Below are positions 34,518 through 42,844 of a stretch of DNA of 64,000 nt, piece by piece. Below the pieces are notes generated by a model, which ran no database searches, was not told the origin of the DNA, and worked only from the letters and a program-made list of their open reading frames with translations. Position numbers and translations under genes: made by a program. Where the stretch lies: contig CAIVHU010000121.1 of the NCBI GenBank assembly GCA_903905735.1, forward strand, positions 24,989 through 88,988. The letters run 5' to 3'. The stretch's first letter is position 1. Each line of letters begins with the position of its first letter. This DNA is from an uncultured beta proteobacterium (GTDB lineage Bacteria > Pseudomonadota > Gammaproteobacteria > Burkholderiales > Burkholderiaceae_C).

Positions 34518-34809
34518 TCACCCCCATCGTGATGAACCCCATGCCCAATATCGCGGCCCAGCTCAGGGTCTGGCCGAACACCAGCCAGCCCACCAGCGAG
34601 ATCAGCACAATACCCACGCCCGACCAGATGGCATACACAATGCCCACCGGGATGCTGCGCAGCGTGAGCGACAGGCAGTAAAAAGCCACCACGTAGCCCA
34701 CCACCACGATCACCGACGGGGTCAGCCGGGTGAAGCCATCAGAGGCCTTGAGTGCCGAGGTGGCGATCACCTCCGAGATGATGGCAATGGCCAGATAAAT
34801 CCACTGCAT
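34495..34809 (-). CDS. SMR family small multidrug exporter (EmrE-like)
   Basis: A 104-aa protein with four transmembrane helices. The essential glutamate lies in the first helix (YLAIAIISEVIATSALK, Glu about residue 13), and YAIWSGVGIVLISLVGWLVFGQ is the third-helix block of the EmrE/Gdx group. The start ATG 34809 is chosen over the GTG two codons upstream. Whether it is a drug exporter or a guanidinium exporter cannot be told from sequence alone. It is convergent with the MATE gene and overlaps its last codons. Confidence 0.92.
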   Translation of the reverse strand: MQWIYLAIAIISEVIATSALKASDGFTRLTPSVIVVVGYVVAFYCLSLTLRSIPVGIVYAIWSGVGIVLISLVGWLVFGQTLSWAAILGMGFITMGVIILNAVA

Positions 34810-34832
34810 GGGCACGGTCAGGCAGCCAGCCT

Positions 34833-35318
34833 TTAACGCTGCGGCAGATTGCCACCGCGCTGGCGGTCATCCATTTCAGCGATGACGGCCGCCAGCGAGT
34901 TGCCCGATTGATCAATCGCCAGGCGCAGATCGCGCTCCAGTTGGTCGATGCGTGCCACCAGCGCCGCCTTGGCTTCGCTGTCGACGGCGGTTTTGCGCTT
35001 GAACTCGGCATCCAGATAGCTGCGAAGTTCGGTAAATCGCGAAGCCTCGGCCTGATCGGCCAGATTGCGGTTGGCTTGCAGCTCTTTGGCGTGCGCGCGC
35101 GCGTCAAACATCACCGTGGTCTGCAGGTACAGCAGGGAGGCCAGAAACAGCACGGTCAAAGCAGCCATCATGCTCAGCATGATCAGTCCCAGTGGGGCCT
35201 GCACATCGGCCACACCCAGCGACAGCGCGGTGGGTGTGATGATCACCTGCCAGTTCAGCAGCGCAAACGCGGCGACGACCACCAACACCAGCAGGACCAG
35301 GAATGTTCGCAGTTTCAT
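34833..35318 (-). CDS. LapA-like (DUF1049) membrane protein with coiled-coil tail
   Basis: A 161-aa protein with two N-terminal transmembrane helices (FLVLLVLVVVAAFALLNW and GLIMLSMMAALTVLFLASLLYL) enclosing a short periplasmic loop. A charged helical tail of about 85 residues follows (ELQANRNLADQAEASRFTELRSYLDAEF...). The two-helix N-terminus resembles the LapA (YciS) family, whose E. coli member helps regulate lipopolysaccharide synthesis; the tail is longer than usual. The SMR gene follows 23 bp downstream on the same strand. Confidence 0.8.
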   Translation of the reverse strand: MKLRTFLVLLVLVVVAAFALLNWQVIITPTALSLGVADVQAPLGLIMLSMMAALTVLFLASLLYLQTTVMFDARAHAKELQANRNLADQAEASRFTELRSYLDAEFKRKTAVDSEAKAALVARIDQLERDLRLAIDQSGNSLAAVIAEMDDRQRGGNLPQR

Positions 35319-35356
35319 GGATTCGCACCTTTCAAAGTGAGCCCGCCCGAAAGCAT

Positions 35357-35391
35357 AACGGCCTGCACCTGCATCCGCAGGTCAGGCCGTT
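35357..35391 (-). terminator. Stem-loop between scoB and the lapA-like gene
   Basis: AACGGCCTG-ACCTGC-ATCC-GCAGGT-CAGGCCGTT forms a 15-bp stem with one bulge and a 4-nt loop. No T-run follows on either strand, so it may block read-through or stabilise mRNA ends but is not a classical Rho-independent terminator. Confidence 0.6.
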
Positions 35392-35410
35392 GGCAGGCGT
35401 CGGCAAGGGT

Positions 35411-36049
35411 TCAGTGTAGCGGCACGCCGGTTTTCTCCTGCAGTTCTTCCATGCTCACGCCCGGCGCACGCTGCACCACCTTGAGGCCGTGCGGCGTGAT
35501 GTCCATCACCGCCAGGTCGGTGATGATGCGGTCCACCACGCCCACGCCAGTCAGCGGCAAAGTGCATTCAGGCAGGATTTTCAGGTCGATCGTTCCGTCT
35601 TTCTTCTTGGCCACATGCTCCATCAGGATCAACACGCTTTTCACACCACCCACCAGGTCCATCGCGCCGCCCATGCCTTTGACCATCTTGCCGGGGATCA
35701 TCCAGTTGGCCAGGTCACCACGCTCGCTGACCTGCATGGCCCCGAGGATGCTCAGATTGATCTTGCCGCCACGGATCATGGCAAAACTGTCGTGGCTGCC
35801 AAAAATGGCCGAACCCGGCAGCGTGGTCACGGTTTGCTTGCCAGCGTTAATCAGGTCAGCATCGACTTGGTCTTCGGTGGGGAACGGGCCGATGCCGAGC
35901 ATGCCGTTTTCGCTTTGTAGCCAGACTTCCACGTCCGGCGGCACATGGTTGGCGACCATGGTCGGCAGGCCAATGCCCAGGTTCACATAAAAACCGTCCT
36001 GCAATTCCTTGGCCGCAATGGCAGCCATTTCGTCGTGTGTCCAAGCCAT
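35411..36049 (-). CDS. scoB: 3-oxoacid CoA-transferase subunit B
   Basis: A 212-aa beta subunit of succinyl-CoA:3-ketoacid CoA-transferase, which activates acetoacetate or 3-oxoadipate with CoA from succinyl-CoA. [14 protein letters not shown] and the catalytic-glutamate motif [13 protein letters not shown] are present, with the later [20 protein letters not shown]. It starts 2 bp after scoA. Ketone-body/polyhydroxybutyrate metabolism is the likely use; assignment to the 3-oxoadipate enzyme (PcaJ) is the alternative. Confidence 0.92.
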   Translation of the reverse strand: MAWTHDEMAAIAAKELQDGFYVNLGIGLPTMVANHVPPDVEVWLQSENGMLGIGPFPTEDQVDADLINAGKQTVTTLPGSAIFGSHDSFAMIRGGKINLSILGAMQVSERGDLANWMIPGKMVKGMGGAMDLVGGVKSVLILMEHVAKKKDGTIDLKILPECTLPLTGVGVVDRIITDLAVMDITPHGLKVVQRAPGVSMEELQEKTGVPLH

Positions 36050-36051
36050 GA

Positions 36052-36756
36052 TCAGACTCCTTTTTGGGTGATGGTGCGTTTTTCAATGCGCTTTTCGGGC
36101 GTGGCATTGAGCACGATACGATTCACGTAAATGCCTGGCAGGTGCACCGCATCGGGGTCAAAGGTGCCGGTCTCGACGATTTCCTCGACTTCCACCACGG
36201 TGATCTTGCCCGCCATGGCGACTGCCGGGTTGAAGTTGCGTGCGGTGCGGCGAAAGATCAGGTTGCCGCTTTTGTCGGCTTTCCAGGCTTTAACCAGCGA
36301 CACATCGGGCACCAGCGAGTGCTCCAGAATGTAGGCGTGGCCGTCAAACACGCGGTTTTCCTTACCCTGCGCCACCAGCGTGCCCACGCCAGTGCGCACG
36401 TAAAACGCCGGGATGCCTGCACCGCCAGCGCGCAGTTTCTCCGCCAGCGTGCCTTGCGGGGTGAACTCCAGCTCCAGTTCACCGGCCAGGTACTGGCGTT
36501 CAAACTCCTTGTTTTCACCCACATAGCTGGAGATCATTTTCTTGATCTGGCGCGTGTCGAGCAGTTTGCCCAGGCCAAAGCCGTCCACACCGGCGTTGTT
36601 GGAAATGACCGTCAGGTCTTTTTTACCGCTGTCGCGCAGCGCGTCAATCAGCGCCTCGGGGATGCCGCACAGGCCAAAGCCGCCGACCGCCAGCAATTGG
36701 CCGTCTCTGACGATGCCGCGCAGCGCCGCGTCTGCTGATGGGTAAATTTTGTTCAC
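36052..36756 (-). CDS. scoA: 3-oxoacid CoA-transferase subunit A
   Basis: A 234-aa alpha subunit partner of Sco[20 protein letters not shown] is the usual start; [16 protein letters not shown] binds CoA, and [70 protein letters not shown] follow. GTG 36756 has GGAGAA 7 nt upstream; the TTG used in the track lies before that site. Divergent from the PAS-LuxR gene with a palindromic site between. Confidence 0.92.
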   Translation of the reverse strand: MNKIYPSADAALRGIVRDGQLLAVGGFGLCGIPEALIDALRDSGKKDLTVISNNAGVDGFGLGKLLDTRQIKKMISSYVGENKEFERQYLAGELELEFTPQGTLAEKLRAGGAGIPAFYVRTGVGTLVAQGKENRVFDGHAYILEHSLVPDVSLVKAWKADKSGNLIFRRTARNFNPAVAMAGKITVVEVEEIVETGTFDPDAVHLPGIYVNRIVLNATPEKRIEKRTITQKGV

Positions 36757-36792
36757 GCCAGGTTCTCCGAAGTTGATCAATGAGCACGAGCA

Positions 36793-36815
36793 TACTACCT
36801 AGCCTACTACGTAGT
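36793..36815. promoter_or_regulatory. Palindromic site between scoA and the LuxR-type regulator
   Basis: TACTACCTAG followed by the perfect 10-bp palindrome ACTACGTAGT, in the divergent gap. LuxR-type regulators often bind TACGTA-centred sites, and one is encoded 40 bp away. Inference. Confidence 0.45.
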
Positions 36816-36856
36816 TTTTCGTAAAGTACAAACCCTAACCCAACCAACTGAACCGC

Positions 36857-37411
36857 ATGGAGATTGACTACCGCCTGGCGTTTGACATGGCCCCCGTGGG
36901 CTTGGCCCTGTCACGCAACCGCACCATGGTGGATTGCAACCGCCACCTGTGCGACATGTTTGGTGCACGCCTGGAGCAACTCGTCGGCCAGTCATTTCAG
37001 GTGCTATACCCCAGTGCGCAGGAGTTTGAGCGCACCGGCGCACGCATCGCCCCGCTGCTCAACCGGCACGGCACCTATTCGGATGACCGCATCATGAAGC
37101 GGCTCGACGGGCGCTTCAAGGGAGAGCCCTTCTGGTGCCATGTGACGGGCCGCGCGCTCAATCAGGCTGCCCCGCATGAGGCAGGCATCTGGAGCTTTGA
37201 AGACCTGAGTGAACGCCGCCCGGTCAAAGCCGAGCTGACTCCCCGCGAACGCGAGGTGGCCGCGCATTTGATGGCCGGTCTGACCAGCAAGGAGATTGGC
37301 CGCGCCTTGTCCATCAGTCACCGTACCGTGGAAATCTACCGCGCCAAATTGATGCGAAAATATGCTGCTTCCAACACCGGCGACCTGGTGCACAAGCTGA
37401 CATCGGGCTGA
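36857..37411 (+). CDS. PAS sensor and LuxR-type HTH transcriptional regulator
   Basis: A 184-aa regulator with an N-terminal PAS domain (FDMAPVGLALSRNRTMVDCNRHLCDMFG...) over residues 1-115. A C-terminal LuxR/GerE helix-turn-helix spans about residues 125-184 (LTPREREVAAHLMAGLTSKEIGRALSISHRTVEIYRAKLMRKYAA). No receiver domain is visible, so the signal should be sensed by the PAS pocket. The divergent position suggests control of scoAB. Confidence 0.87.
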   Translation: MEIDYRLAFDMAPVGLALSRNRTMVDCNRHLCDMFGARLEQLVGQSFQVLYPSAQEFERTGARIAPLLNRHGTYSDDRIMKRLDGRFKGEPFWCHVTGRALNQAAPHEAGIWSFEDLSERRPVKAELTPREREVAAHLMAGLTSKEIGRALSISHRTVEIYRAKLMRKYAASNTGDLVHKLTSG

Positions 37412-37514
37412 CCCCGATGGCACGTTTATTGCTGAACTTTTCGTGACTTGTGTCAAGTCATGCCAGAAAAGTTCGTCGCACACTTTCATTGCGTTTCAAC
37501 CCCAAGGAGAAATC

Positions 37515-37907
37515 ATGGCTACAACCACCAAAAAGCCCAGCGCAACCCCCGCTGCCGTCGCACCCGCTGCAGCCAAACCTGCGGTGAAAAAGGCTGTCGC
37601 CACCAAGGCACCAGCGGCAAAAAAAGTGGCTGCTACTGTCGCGGCAACTGTGGTCAAGCCGGCGGTGGTCAAAGCCGCTGCCGTGGCTGCCAAGCCTGCG
37701 GCCAAGAAGGTCAGCGCCACCAAAATGAAACCATCCACCGCAGCGGCACCCGTGCTGACCAGCGAACAGCGCACACACTACGTCGCAGTGGCTGCGTTTT
37801 ACATTGCCGAGCGTCGTGGCTTTACGCTGGGCAACCCGGCTGACGACTGGCTGGCCGCAGAAGCCGAGGTGGACCGCCTGATTGCCAGCGGCCATTTCAC
37901 GGGCTGA
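37515..37907 (+). CDS. Histone H1-like Ala/Lys/Pro-rich protein with DUF2934 end
   Basis: A 130-aa protein in two parts. Residues 1-78 are Ala/Lys/Pro/Val repeats of the histone H1/HctB kind (KPAVKKAVATKAPAAKK...), likely disordered and DNA-binding. Residues 80-130 match DUF2934 (RTHYVAVAAFYIAERRGF...PADDWLAAEAEVDRLI). The ATG at 37515 follows an AAGGAGAA site; the track's longer start is not needed. Such proteins condense DNA in stationary phase in related bacteria; that role is inferred. Confidence 0.82.
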   Translation: MATTTKKPSATPAAVAPAAAKPAVKKAVATKAPAAKKVAATVAATVVKPAVVKAAAVAAKPAAKKVSATKMKPSTAAAPVLTSEQRTHYVAVAAFYIAERRGFTLGNPADDWLAAEAEVDRLIASGHFTG

Positions 37908-38115
37908 GATTCAATGCTGTTTTGAGTTGCGGCAGGAACCGAGGCTATCGGCCTGTCCCCGGGGAGATCCGTGAGGGCAGAAAGACCGACCGCGGCTCCT
38001 GCCTCAGGTACGACTTGCGCTGGCGCACTTGCTTATGGCACTTGCAGGCTCTGACTGGGGTGCCATCTGCAATCGGTGAAAATTGCAACCGACCCAATTG
38101 CCACATCCCAAAATA
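37908..38115. other. Gap before the helicase gene with a large imperfect inverted repeat
   Basis: GCGGCAGGAACCGAGG near 37929 and CCGCGGCTCCTGCCTC near 37990 could pair (13 of 16) around a loop of about 45 nt. No gene or recognised RNA family is seen; a structured leader or the end of the histone-like transcript is possible. Confidence 0.3.
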
Positions 38116-40719
38116 ATGCCTACTCCTGCCCGCGCCAAACACCGAGCTTCCGGCAAAAAAACCAAAGCGACCCAACCCGCCGAACCCCGGCTGTCGCGCA
38201 CGCGCAAGCCGCCTGAGTTGACGACGGCAGATTGGCAAACGACGCTGCGCCGCCAGTTCGGCAGGGAACAGAGTTTTGGTCTGAAAAACCAGAGCGCCGA
38301 GCCGGTGTTTTCAGACTTTGTCGTCAGCAATCCCGCCAGCCGCACGCACTACCAGGTGGCGATTCGGGGTGCCGACCTGGGGCAAAACTTTTGCACCTGC
38401 CCGGACTTTGCCACCAACGACCTGGGTACCTGCAAGCACATTGAGTTCACTTTGGGCAAGTTGCAGGCGAAACGCGCTGGCAAGCTGGCGTTGCAGCGCG
38501 GTTTTGCGCCGACGTTCAGTGAAATCTGGCTCGATTACGCCGGTCAGCGCCGGGTGCGTTTTCGCCCAGGCAGCGACTGCCCGCAGGCATTGCTGGCGCT
38601 GGCCCGTGAGGTGTTTGATGAAGAGGCACAATGGGCACTGCGAGGTGATGGACATGTACGTTTGCAGACCTTGTTGCAAGCCGCGCTGGATTGCGGCCAC
38701 GCACTGCGCTGCCAGAATACCGTGTGGCAGTTTGTCGCGCAAAAGCGCGATGCCTTGCAACGCGCCACAGTGCTTACCAAAGCCTACCCCAAGGGCATCC
38801 ATGACAAAGCGCTGGGCAAATTGCTCAAAGCACAGCTCTACCCCTACCAGATCGAAGGCGCGCTGTTTGCTGCGCGTGCCGGACGCTGCCTGATTGGCGA
38901 CGAGATGGGCCTGGGCAAAACCGTGCAGGCCATTGCCGCGGCCGAGCTATTGGCGCGCTACTTTGGCGCACAAAAGGTGCTGGTGGTGTGCCCCACCTCG
39001 CTCAAGCACCAGTGGAAAAACGAATTTGCCCGCTTCACCGGGCGCGAAGCACAAGTCATCCACGGCCTGCGCACCAAACGCCAGCAGCAGTACGCGCAAG
39101 ACGATTTCTGCAAGATCACCCATTACGAAACGCTGGCGCGCGACGCTGACCTGATCGCTGCCTGGGGCCCGGACCTGGTGATTGCTGATGAAGCGCAGCG
39201 CATCAAAAACTGGAACACCATCGCCGCGCGCGCCCTCAAGCGCATTGAGAGCCCGTATGCCGTGGTGCTGACCGGCACGCCGCTGGAAAACCGCCTTGAA
39301 GAGCTGATCTCGATCGTGCAGTTTGTGGACCAGCACCGACTTGGCCCCACTTGGCGCATGCTCGACGAGCACCAGTTGCACGACGAATCAGGCAGGGTGG
39401 TGGGCTACTGCGGGCTTGACCAGATTGGCCAAACCCTCCAACCCGTCATGCTGCGCCGACGCAAAGCCGAGGTGCTGACGCAACTGCCCGAGCGCGTGGA
39501 CCACCGAATTTTTGTCGAGTTGACCGCTGAGCAACGTCTGCACCATGACGAAAACGGCGCGGTTGTGACGCGCATCGTGGCGCGCTGGCGCAAGACCGGC
39601 TATTTGTCTGACACCGACCAACGCCGCCTGCACTGCGCGTTGCAAAACATGCGCATGTCTTGCAACAGCACCTTTTTGCTCGATCACGAGACCGACCACG
39701 GTCACAAGGTCGATGAACTGATGACGCTGCTTGACGAACTGCTGGAAGACCCCAGCGCCAAAGCCGTGGTGTTCAGCCAGTGGCTGGGCACGCACGAACT
39801 GATCAAGCGCCGGCTGGCGCAGCGCAACTGGGGCCATGTGCTGTTTTCGGGCAGTGTGCCTGGCGACAAGCGCGGCGCACTGGTCGAGCAGTTTCACAGC
39901 GATGCCAACTGTCGGCTGTTTTTGTCCACCGATGCCGGTGGCGTAGGTCTGAACCTGCAACACGCCGCCGCCGTGGTGGTCAACATGGACCTGCCTTGGA
40001 ACCCCGCCGTGCTGGAGCAGCGCATTGGCCGGGTGCACCGCATGGGCCAGTCACGCGGTGTGCAAGTGATCAATTTTGTTGGCCAGGGCAGCATTGAAGA
40101 AGGTATTTTGGGTGTGCTGGCGTTCAAAAAGTCGCTGTTTGCCGGTGTGCTCGACGGCGGCGAAAACGAGGTGTTCATGCAGGGCACGCGTCTGTCCAAA
40201 TTCATGGAAAGTGTCGAACAAGTATCAGGCCACATGGGCGAGGCCCATTCGGACGAGGCGGACCTGGATGAGGCGCAGGCCCATGCCCCAGCAACGCCTG
40301 GCGCCGACATTGGCACATTGGCACCAATACCAGCAGATGCAGTAGCAGCGAGCGCCGCAAGCGCCCCAGCCGCCCAGGCGGATCCGTCAATTGCGCTGCC
40401 AGACGATCAGCCAAACGCGAAGATGCCGCCACCAATAAGCAACAGCGCGCCTGCCGACCCACCCGACCAGACCGGCACACCCGTTGCTCCCGCCGGGACA
40501 GCACCGGCAAACGACCCCTGGGCCGCGATTTTGGAGGCTGGTGCAGCCCTGCTGCAGGGCTTGGCCAGCAGCCGCAGCCCGTCCGCAACCGGCCACACCG
40601 CGCCACCGATCCATATCGAACGCGACCCCGCCACGGGTCAAGCGTCGGTGCGGCTGCCACTGCCCGATGCAGCGGTGTTGCAAAAGCTGGCCAAAGCCCT
40701 GGAGCCGTGGCTGCGCTGA
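38116..40719 (+). CDS. SNF2-family DEAD/DEAH helicase with SWIM zinc finger
   Basis: An 867-aa Swi2/Snf2-like ATPase. A SWIM zinc finger lies near residues 90-118 (NFCTCPDFATNDLGTCKHIEF). Helicase motif I is GDEMGLGKTVQ near residue 263, motif II DEAQRIKN near 358, motif III LTGTPLENRLEEL; the second lobe carries VVFSQWLGTHELI, STDAGGVGLNLQHA and the arginine finger region QRIGRVHRMGQ. Residues 700-867 are a low-complexity Ala/Pro/Asp tail ending in a conserved-looking VRLPLPDAAVLQKLAKALEPWL. Roles in transcription or DNA remodelling are likely, as for RapA-like proteins. Alone on the plus strand. Confidence 0.88.
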   Translation: MPTPARAKHRASGKKTKATQPAEPRLSRTRKPPELTTADWQTTLRRQFGREQSFGLKNQSAEPVFSDFVVSNPASRTHYQVAIRGADLGQNFCTCPDFATNDLGTCKHIEFTLGKLQAKRAGKLALQRGFAPTFSEIWLDYAGQRRVRFRPGSDCPQALLALAREVFDEEAQWALRGDGHVRLQTLLQAALDCGHALRCQNTVWQFVAQKRDALQRATVLTKAYPKGIHDKALGKLLKAQLYPYQIEGALFAARAGRCLIGDEMGLGKTVQAIAAAELLARYFGAQKVLVVCPTSLKHQWKNEFARFTGREAQVIHGLRTKRQQQYAQDDFCKITHYETLARDADLIAAWGPDLVIADEAQRIKNWNTIAARALKRIESPYAVVLTGTPLENRLEELISIVQFVDQHRLGPTWRMLDEHQLHDESGRVVGYCGLDQIGQTLQPVMLRRRKAEVLTQLPERVDHRIFVELTAEQRLHHDENGAVVTRIVARWRKTGYLSDTDQRRLHCALQNMRMSCNSTFLLDHETDHGHKVDELMTLLDELLEDPSAKAVVFSQWLGTHELIKRRLAQRNWGHVLFSGSVPGDKRGALVEQFHSDANCRLFLSTDAGGVGLNLQHAAAVVVNMDLPWNPAVLEQRIGRVHRMGQSRGVQVINFVGQGSIEEGILGVLAFKKSLFAGVLDGGENEVFMQGTRLSKFMESVEQVSGHMGEAHSDEADLDEAQAHAPATPGADIGTLAPIPADAVAASAASAPAAQADPSIALPDDQPNAKMPPPISNSAPADPPDQTGTPVAPAGTAPANDPWAAILEAGAALLQGLASSRSPSATGHTAPPIHIERDPATGQASVRLPLPDAAVLQKLAKALEPWLR

Positions 40720-40839
40720 TTTTGATTTTTCAGGCTCAGCGCAACCCTTGGCGTGCGGGGCGCGTGCTGACGTTTCCCTTGGCTACTCCCCCTTCCTTCA
40801 CCGTCTGCGCAGATTTCCCCTTGTTCGACGTTTCATCAA

Positions 40840-41259
40840 TCAACTGACCACAGCGCGTAGCCAGTCCGGCATCGACACGGCCTTTTGCTTCAGCGAATCC
40901 ACCCAGATGGTGGTGGCACCACCCGCAGCACAGATGATGCCAGGCCGGTCAGCGCGCTCCATGGTGGCCCAGGTCTCAAAAGTGGTACGCGCCGGGTCGC
41001 TGGTGTACATGGTGATGAGCACGTCACCGGGGTATTCCAGCTGCTTGTAAAAGTTGCAAAACGCGTTCACGATCACCGGGCCCTCGCCAGCAGGCGTGGG
41101 CATGGCGGCAATGGAGTGCATCCAGTCCACCCGCACGGTTTCCAGGTACCTGAAATACGTCGTGTTGTTGACATGGTTCATCGCGTCCATGTCACCCCAG
41201 CGGATCGGGATGGTCATCTGATAGACCTGTTTTTTCTGTTCAGGAATGTCCAGTTTCAT
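40840..41259 (-). CDS. Acyl-CoA thioesterase (4HBT hotdog fold)
   Basis: A 139-aa hotdog-fold thioesterase of the YbgC/4-hydroxybenzoyl-CoA group. The active-site block is IPIRWGDMDAMNHVNNTTYFRYLETVRVDWM, with the catalytic Asp in WGDMD. Start ATG 41259 overlaps the ubiC stop (ATGA), so it is coupled to it; the longer track ORF runs into ubiC. The substrate is unknown; a link with 4-hydroxybenzoate made by UbiC is tempting but unproved. Confidence 0.87.
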   Translation of the reverse strand: MKLDIPEQKKQVYQMTIPIRWGDMDAMNHVNNTTYFRYLETVRVDWMHSIAAMPTPAGEGPVIVNAFCNFYKQLEYPGDVLITMYTSDPARTTFETWATMERADRPGIICAAGGATTIWVDSLKQKAVSMPDWLRAVVS

Positions 41260-41852
41260 GACGTGGTTCTCTTGTGGATCGGTGATGTCAACTTGCATGG
41301 CGCGAGCCAGGCGGTTCGGGGGGCAATAAAGACTTCCATCACCAGCAAATGCGCCCCCTGGCGGTCAAACACCGATCGGCGGGCAGGCAGGCTTCGAGGC
41401 AGATCGCGCGGCTCACCCGGCTGGGTGTGGGCTGCCTGCCAGTGCTGGACGACCCTGCGGTGTGGCGCGGTGTGCTGGGCGAATTGGCGGTAGTTCAGGG
41501 GCTGACGGGTGATGCCTGATCGTGTGAACAAGACATCAGCCAGTGGCCGCGCACCCAAACCGCGCACGGCGCGCCAGGCCCCCAGCGAATCGGTGTGCCG
41601 CGTCACGCTGCGGGCAAACACCATCGCGACCCCATCGACACGCAGCAGGACTTCGCGGACGTAACCAATGCGTCTGTCAGCCATCCTCAAGGCCTGCGCC
41701 TCGTCTGCCGCGAGCGCCTCGCGCCCTTGGCGCAGCACCTGCACCGAAAAAACCTCGCCAGAGGCGGCCAGGCGCGCACTGAGCGAACCGGTGGCCTGCA
41801 GCCAATGACGCAGCGGCCCACGTTCAAAGTTACGGGGTGTCCAGGTTGTCAT
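41256..41852 (-). CDS. ubiC: Chorismate--pyruvate lyase
   Basis: A 198-aa protein matching UbiC, which converts chorismate to 4-hydroxybenzoate plus pyruvate, the first step of ubiquinone synthesis. The blocks are LRHWLQATGSLSARLAASGEVFSVQVLRQG, REVLLRVDGVAMVFARSV (with the conserved Arg), and RGLGARPLADVLFTRSGITRQPLNYRQF. Start ATG 41852 gives MTTWTPRNF. It is followed by the thioesterase in a 4-bp overlap. Sequence is more divergent than E. coli UbiC but consistent with betaproteobacterial forms. Confidence 0.83.
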   Translation of the reverse strand: MTTWTPRNFERGPLRHWLQATGSLSARLAASGEVFSVQVLRQGREALAADEAQALRMADRRIGYVREVLLRVDGVAMVFARSVTRHTDSLGAWRAVRGLGARPLADVLFTRSGITRQPLNYRQFAQHTAPHRRVVQHWQAAHTQPGEPRDLPRSLPARRSVFDRQGAHLLVMEVFIAPRTAWLAPCKLTSPIHKRTTS

Positions 41853-41926
41853 AAGTACACGCAAAGCTTGGCAAACCCTCGGCATCCGGGTCAGCCATGT
41901 CAGCTATATCGGTTGGTCAGACAGCA

Positions 41927-42709
41927 CTAAACCCCAAAACCGTCATCGGCAGAGATCACCGCGCCATTGATGAAGTGGCTCTGGTCGGAGCACAACATCA
42001 CCAGCAGTGCGTCCAGGTCCTGCGGCTGGCCGACCCGCTTGCGCGGCAGCATCTGCATCAGCTTCTGTCCGGCCTCGGTCTGCCAGTGGTGGTGATTGAT
42101 CTCGGTATCGATGTAGCCGGGGCAGATGGCATTGACGTTGATGCCAAACCTGCCCCACTCCAGCGCCATCGCCTTGGTCATCTGGATCATGGCGGCCTTG
42201 CTCATGGCGTATACGCCTATTTTTGGCAAGACACGCAAGCCCGCCATGGAGGCCACATTGATGATGCGCCCACCGGTGAACGAGCCCGGTGCCGCACCCT
42301 GTGCGCGTGCCAGCATGCGTTTGCCCACCTCCTGCGCCACGAAAAAAGCACCCTTGGTGTTGGTGTCGAACATGAAGTCGAAGTCGCTCTCGGTCACATC
42401 CTGCAGGCGCTGGGTGGTGCTGACACCCGAGTTGTTGATCAGGATGTCGATCGACCCCACCTCGGTTTCGGCGTGTGCCACGGCCGATTTGATGGAATCC
42501 TGATTCGTCACATCGAGTTCGAAAACGTGCGCATCGCCCCCCTCGCCATCGATGCGGGCGCGCAACTCCTTGAGTTTTTCCACCCGACGGCCCGCCAGGA
42601 TCACGGCCGCCCCCGCCGCTGACAAAGTGCGGGCAAACTGCGCGCCCAGGCCGCTGGAAGCGCCGGTCACCAACGCCACCCGTCCTGATAAATCGATGTT
42701 GTAAGCCAT
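41927..42709 (-). CDS. SDR family NAD(P)-dependent oxidoreductase
   Basis: A 260-aa classical short-chain dehydrogenase. The cofactor motif is TGASSGLG, then NNSGVS, the catalytic Ser region INVASMAGLR and YAMSKAA with Tyr and Lys, and the PG motif CPGYIDTEINH. ATG 42709 has GGAGAAA 8 nt upstream. It is divergent from the ETF-QO gene across a perfect 20-bp palindrome, so both may answer to the same regulator; a role in beta-oxidation-related 3-hydroxyacyl or alcohol metabolism is plausible. Confidence 0.88.
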   Translation of the reverse strand: MAYNIDLSGRVALVTGASSGLGAQFARTLSAAGAAVILAGRRVEKLKELRARIDGEGGDAHVFELDVTNQDSIKSAVAHAETEVGSIDILINNSGVSTTQRLQDVTESDFDFMFDTNTKGAFFVAQEVGKRMLARAQGAAPGSFTGGRIINVASMAGLRVLPKIGVYAMSKAAMIQMTKAMALEWGRFGINVNAICPGYIDTEINHHHWQTEAGQKLMQMLPRKRVGQPQDLDALLVMLCSDQSHFINGAVISADDGFGV

Positions 42710-42727
42710 AACCATTTCTCCAGATGA

Positions 42728-42747
42728 AATAGAACGATCGTTCTATT
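42728..42747. promoter_or_regulatory. Perfect 20-bp palindrome, candidate TetR-family operator
   Basis: AATAGAACGATCGTTCTATT is a perfect inverted repeat in the gap between the SDR and ETF-QO genes. Length and the AGAACGnnCGTTCT core are typical of TetR/AcrR operators. No TetR-type gene lies in this window. Confidence 0.7.
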
Positions 42748-42844
42748 ATGTACATGCCTCATGCGCAACAGTGTTTTTATCTCGGACAATTGAGCCATTG
42801 AAGCGTTTGCGCTTTACTTCACCCATTATCAAGCGAGAACCATC

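Noticed and set aside
36793-36815. Attachment site or IS end at the CTACGTAG palindrome
   Set aside because: No integrase, transposase or second copy nearby; a regulator site is simpler.
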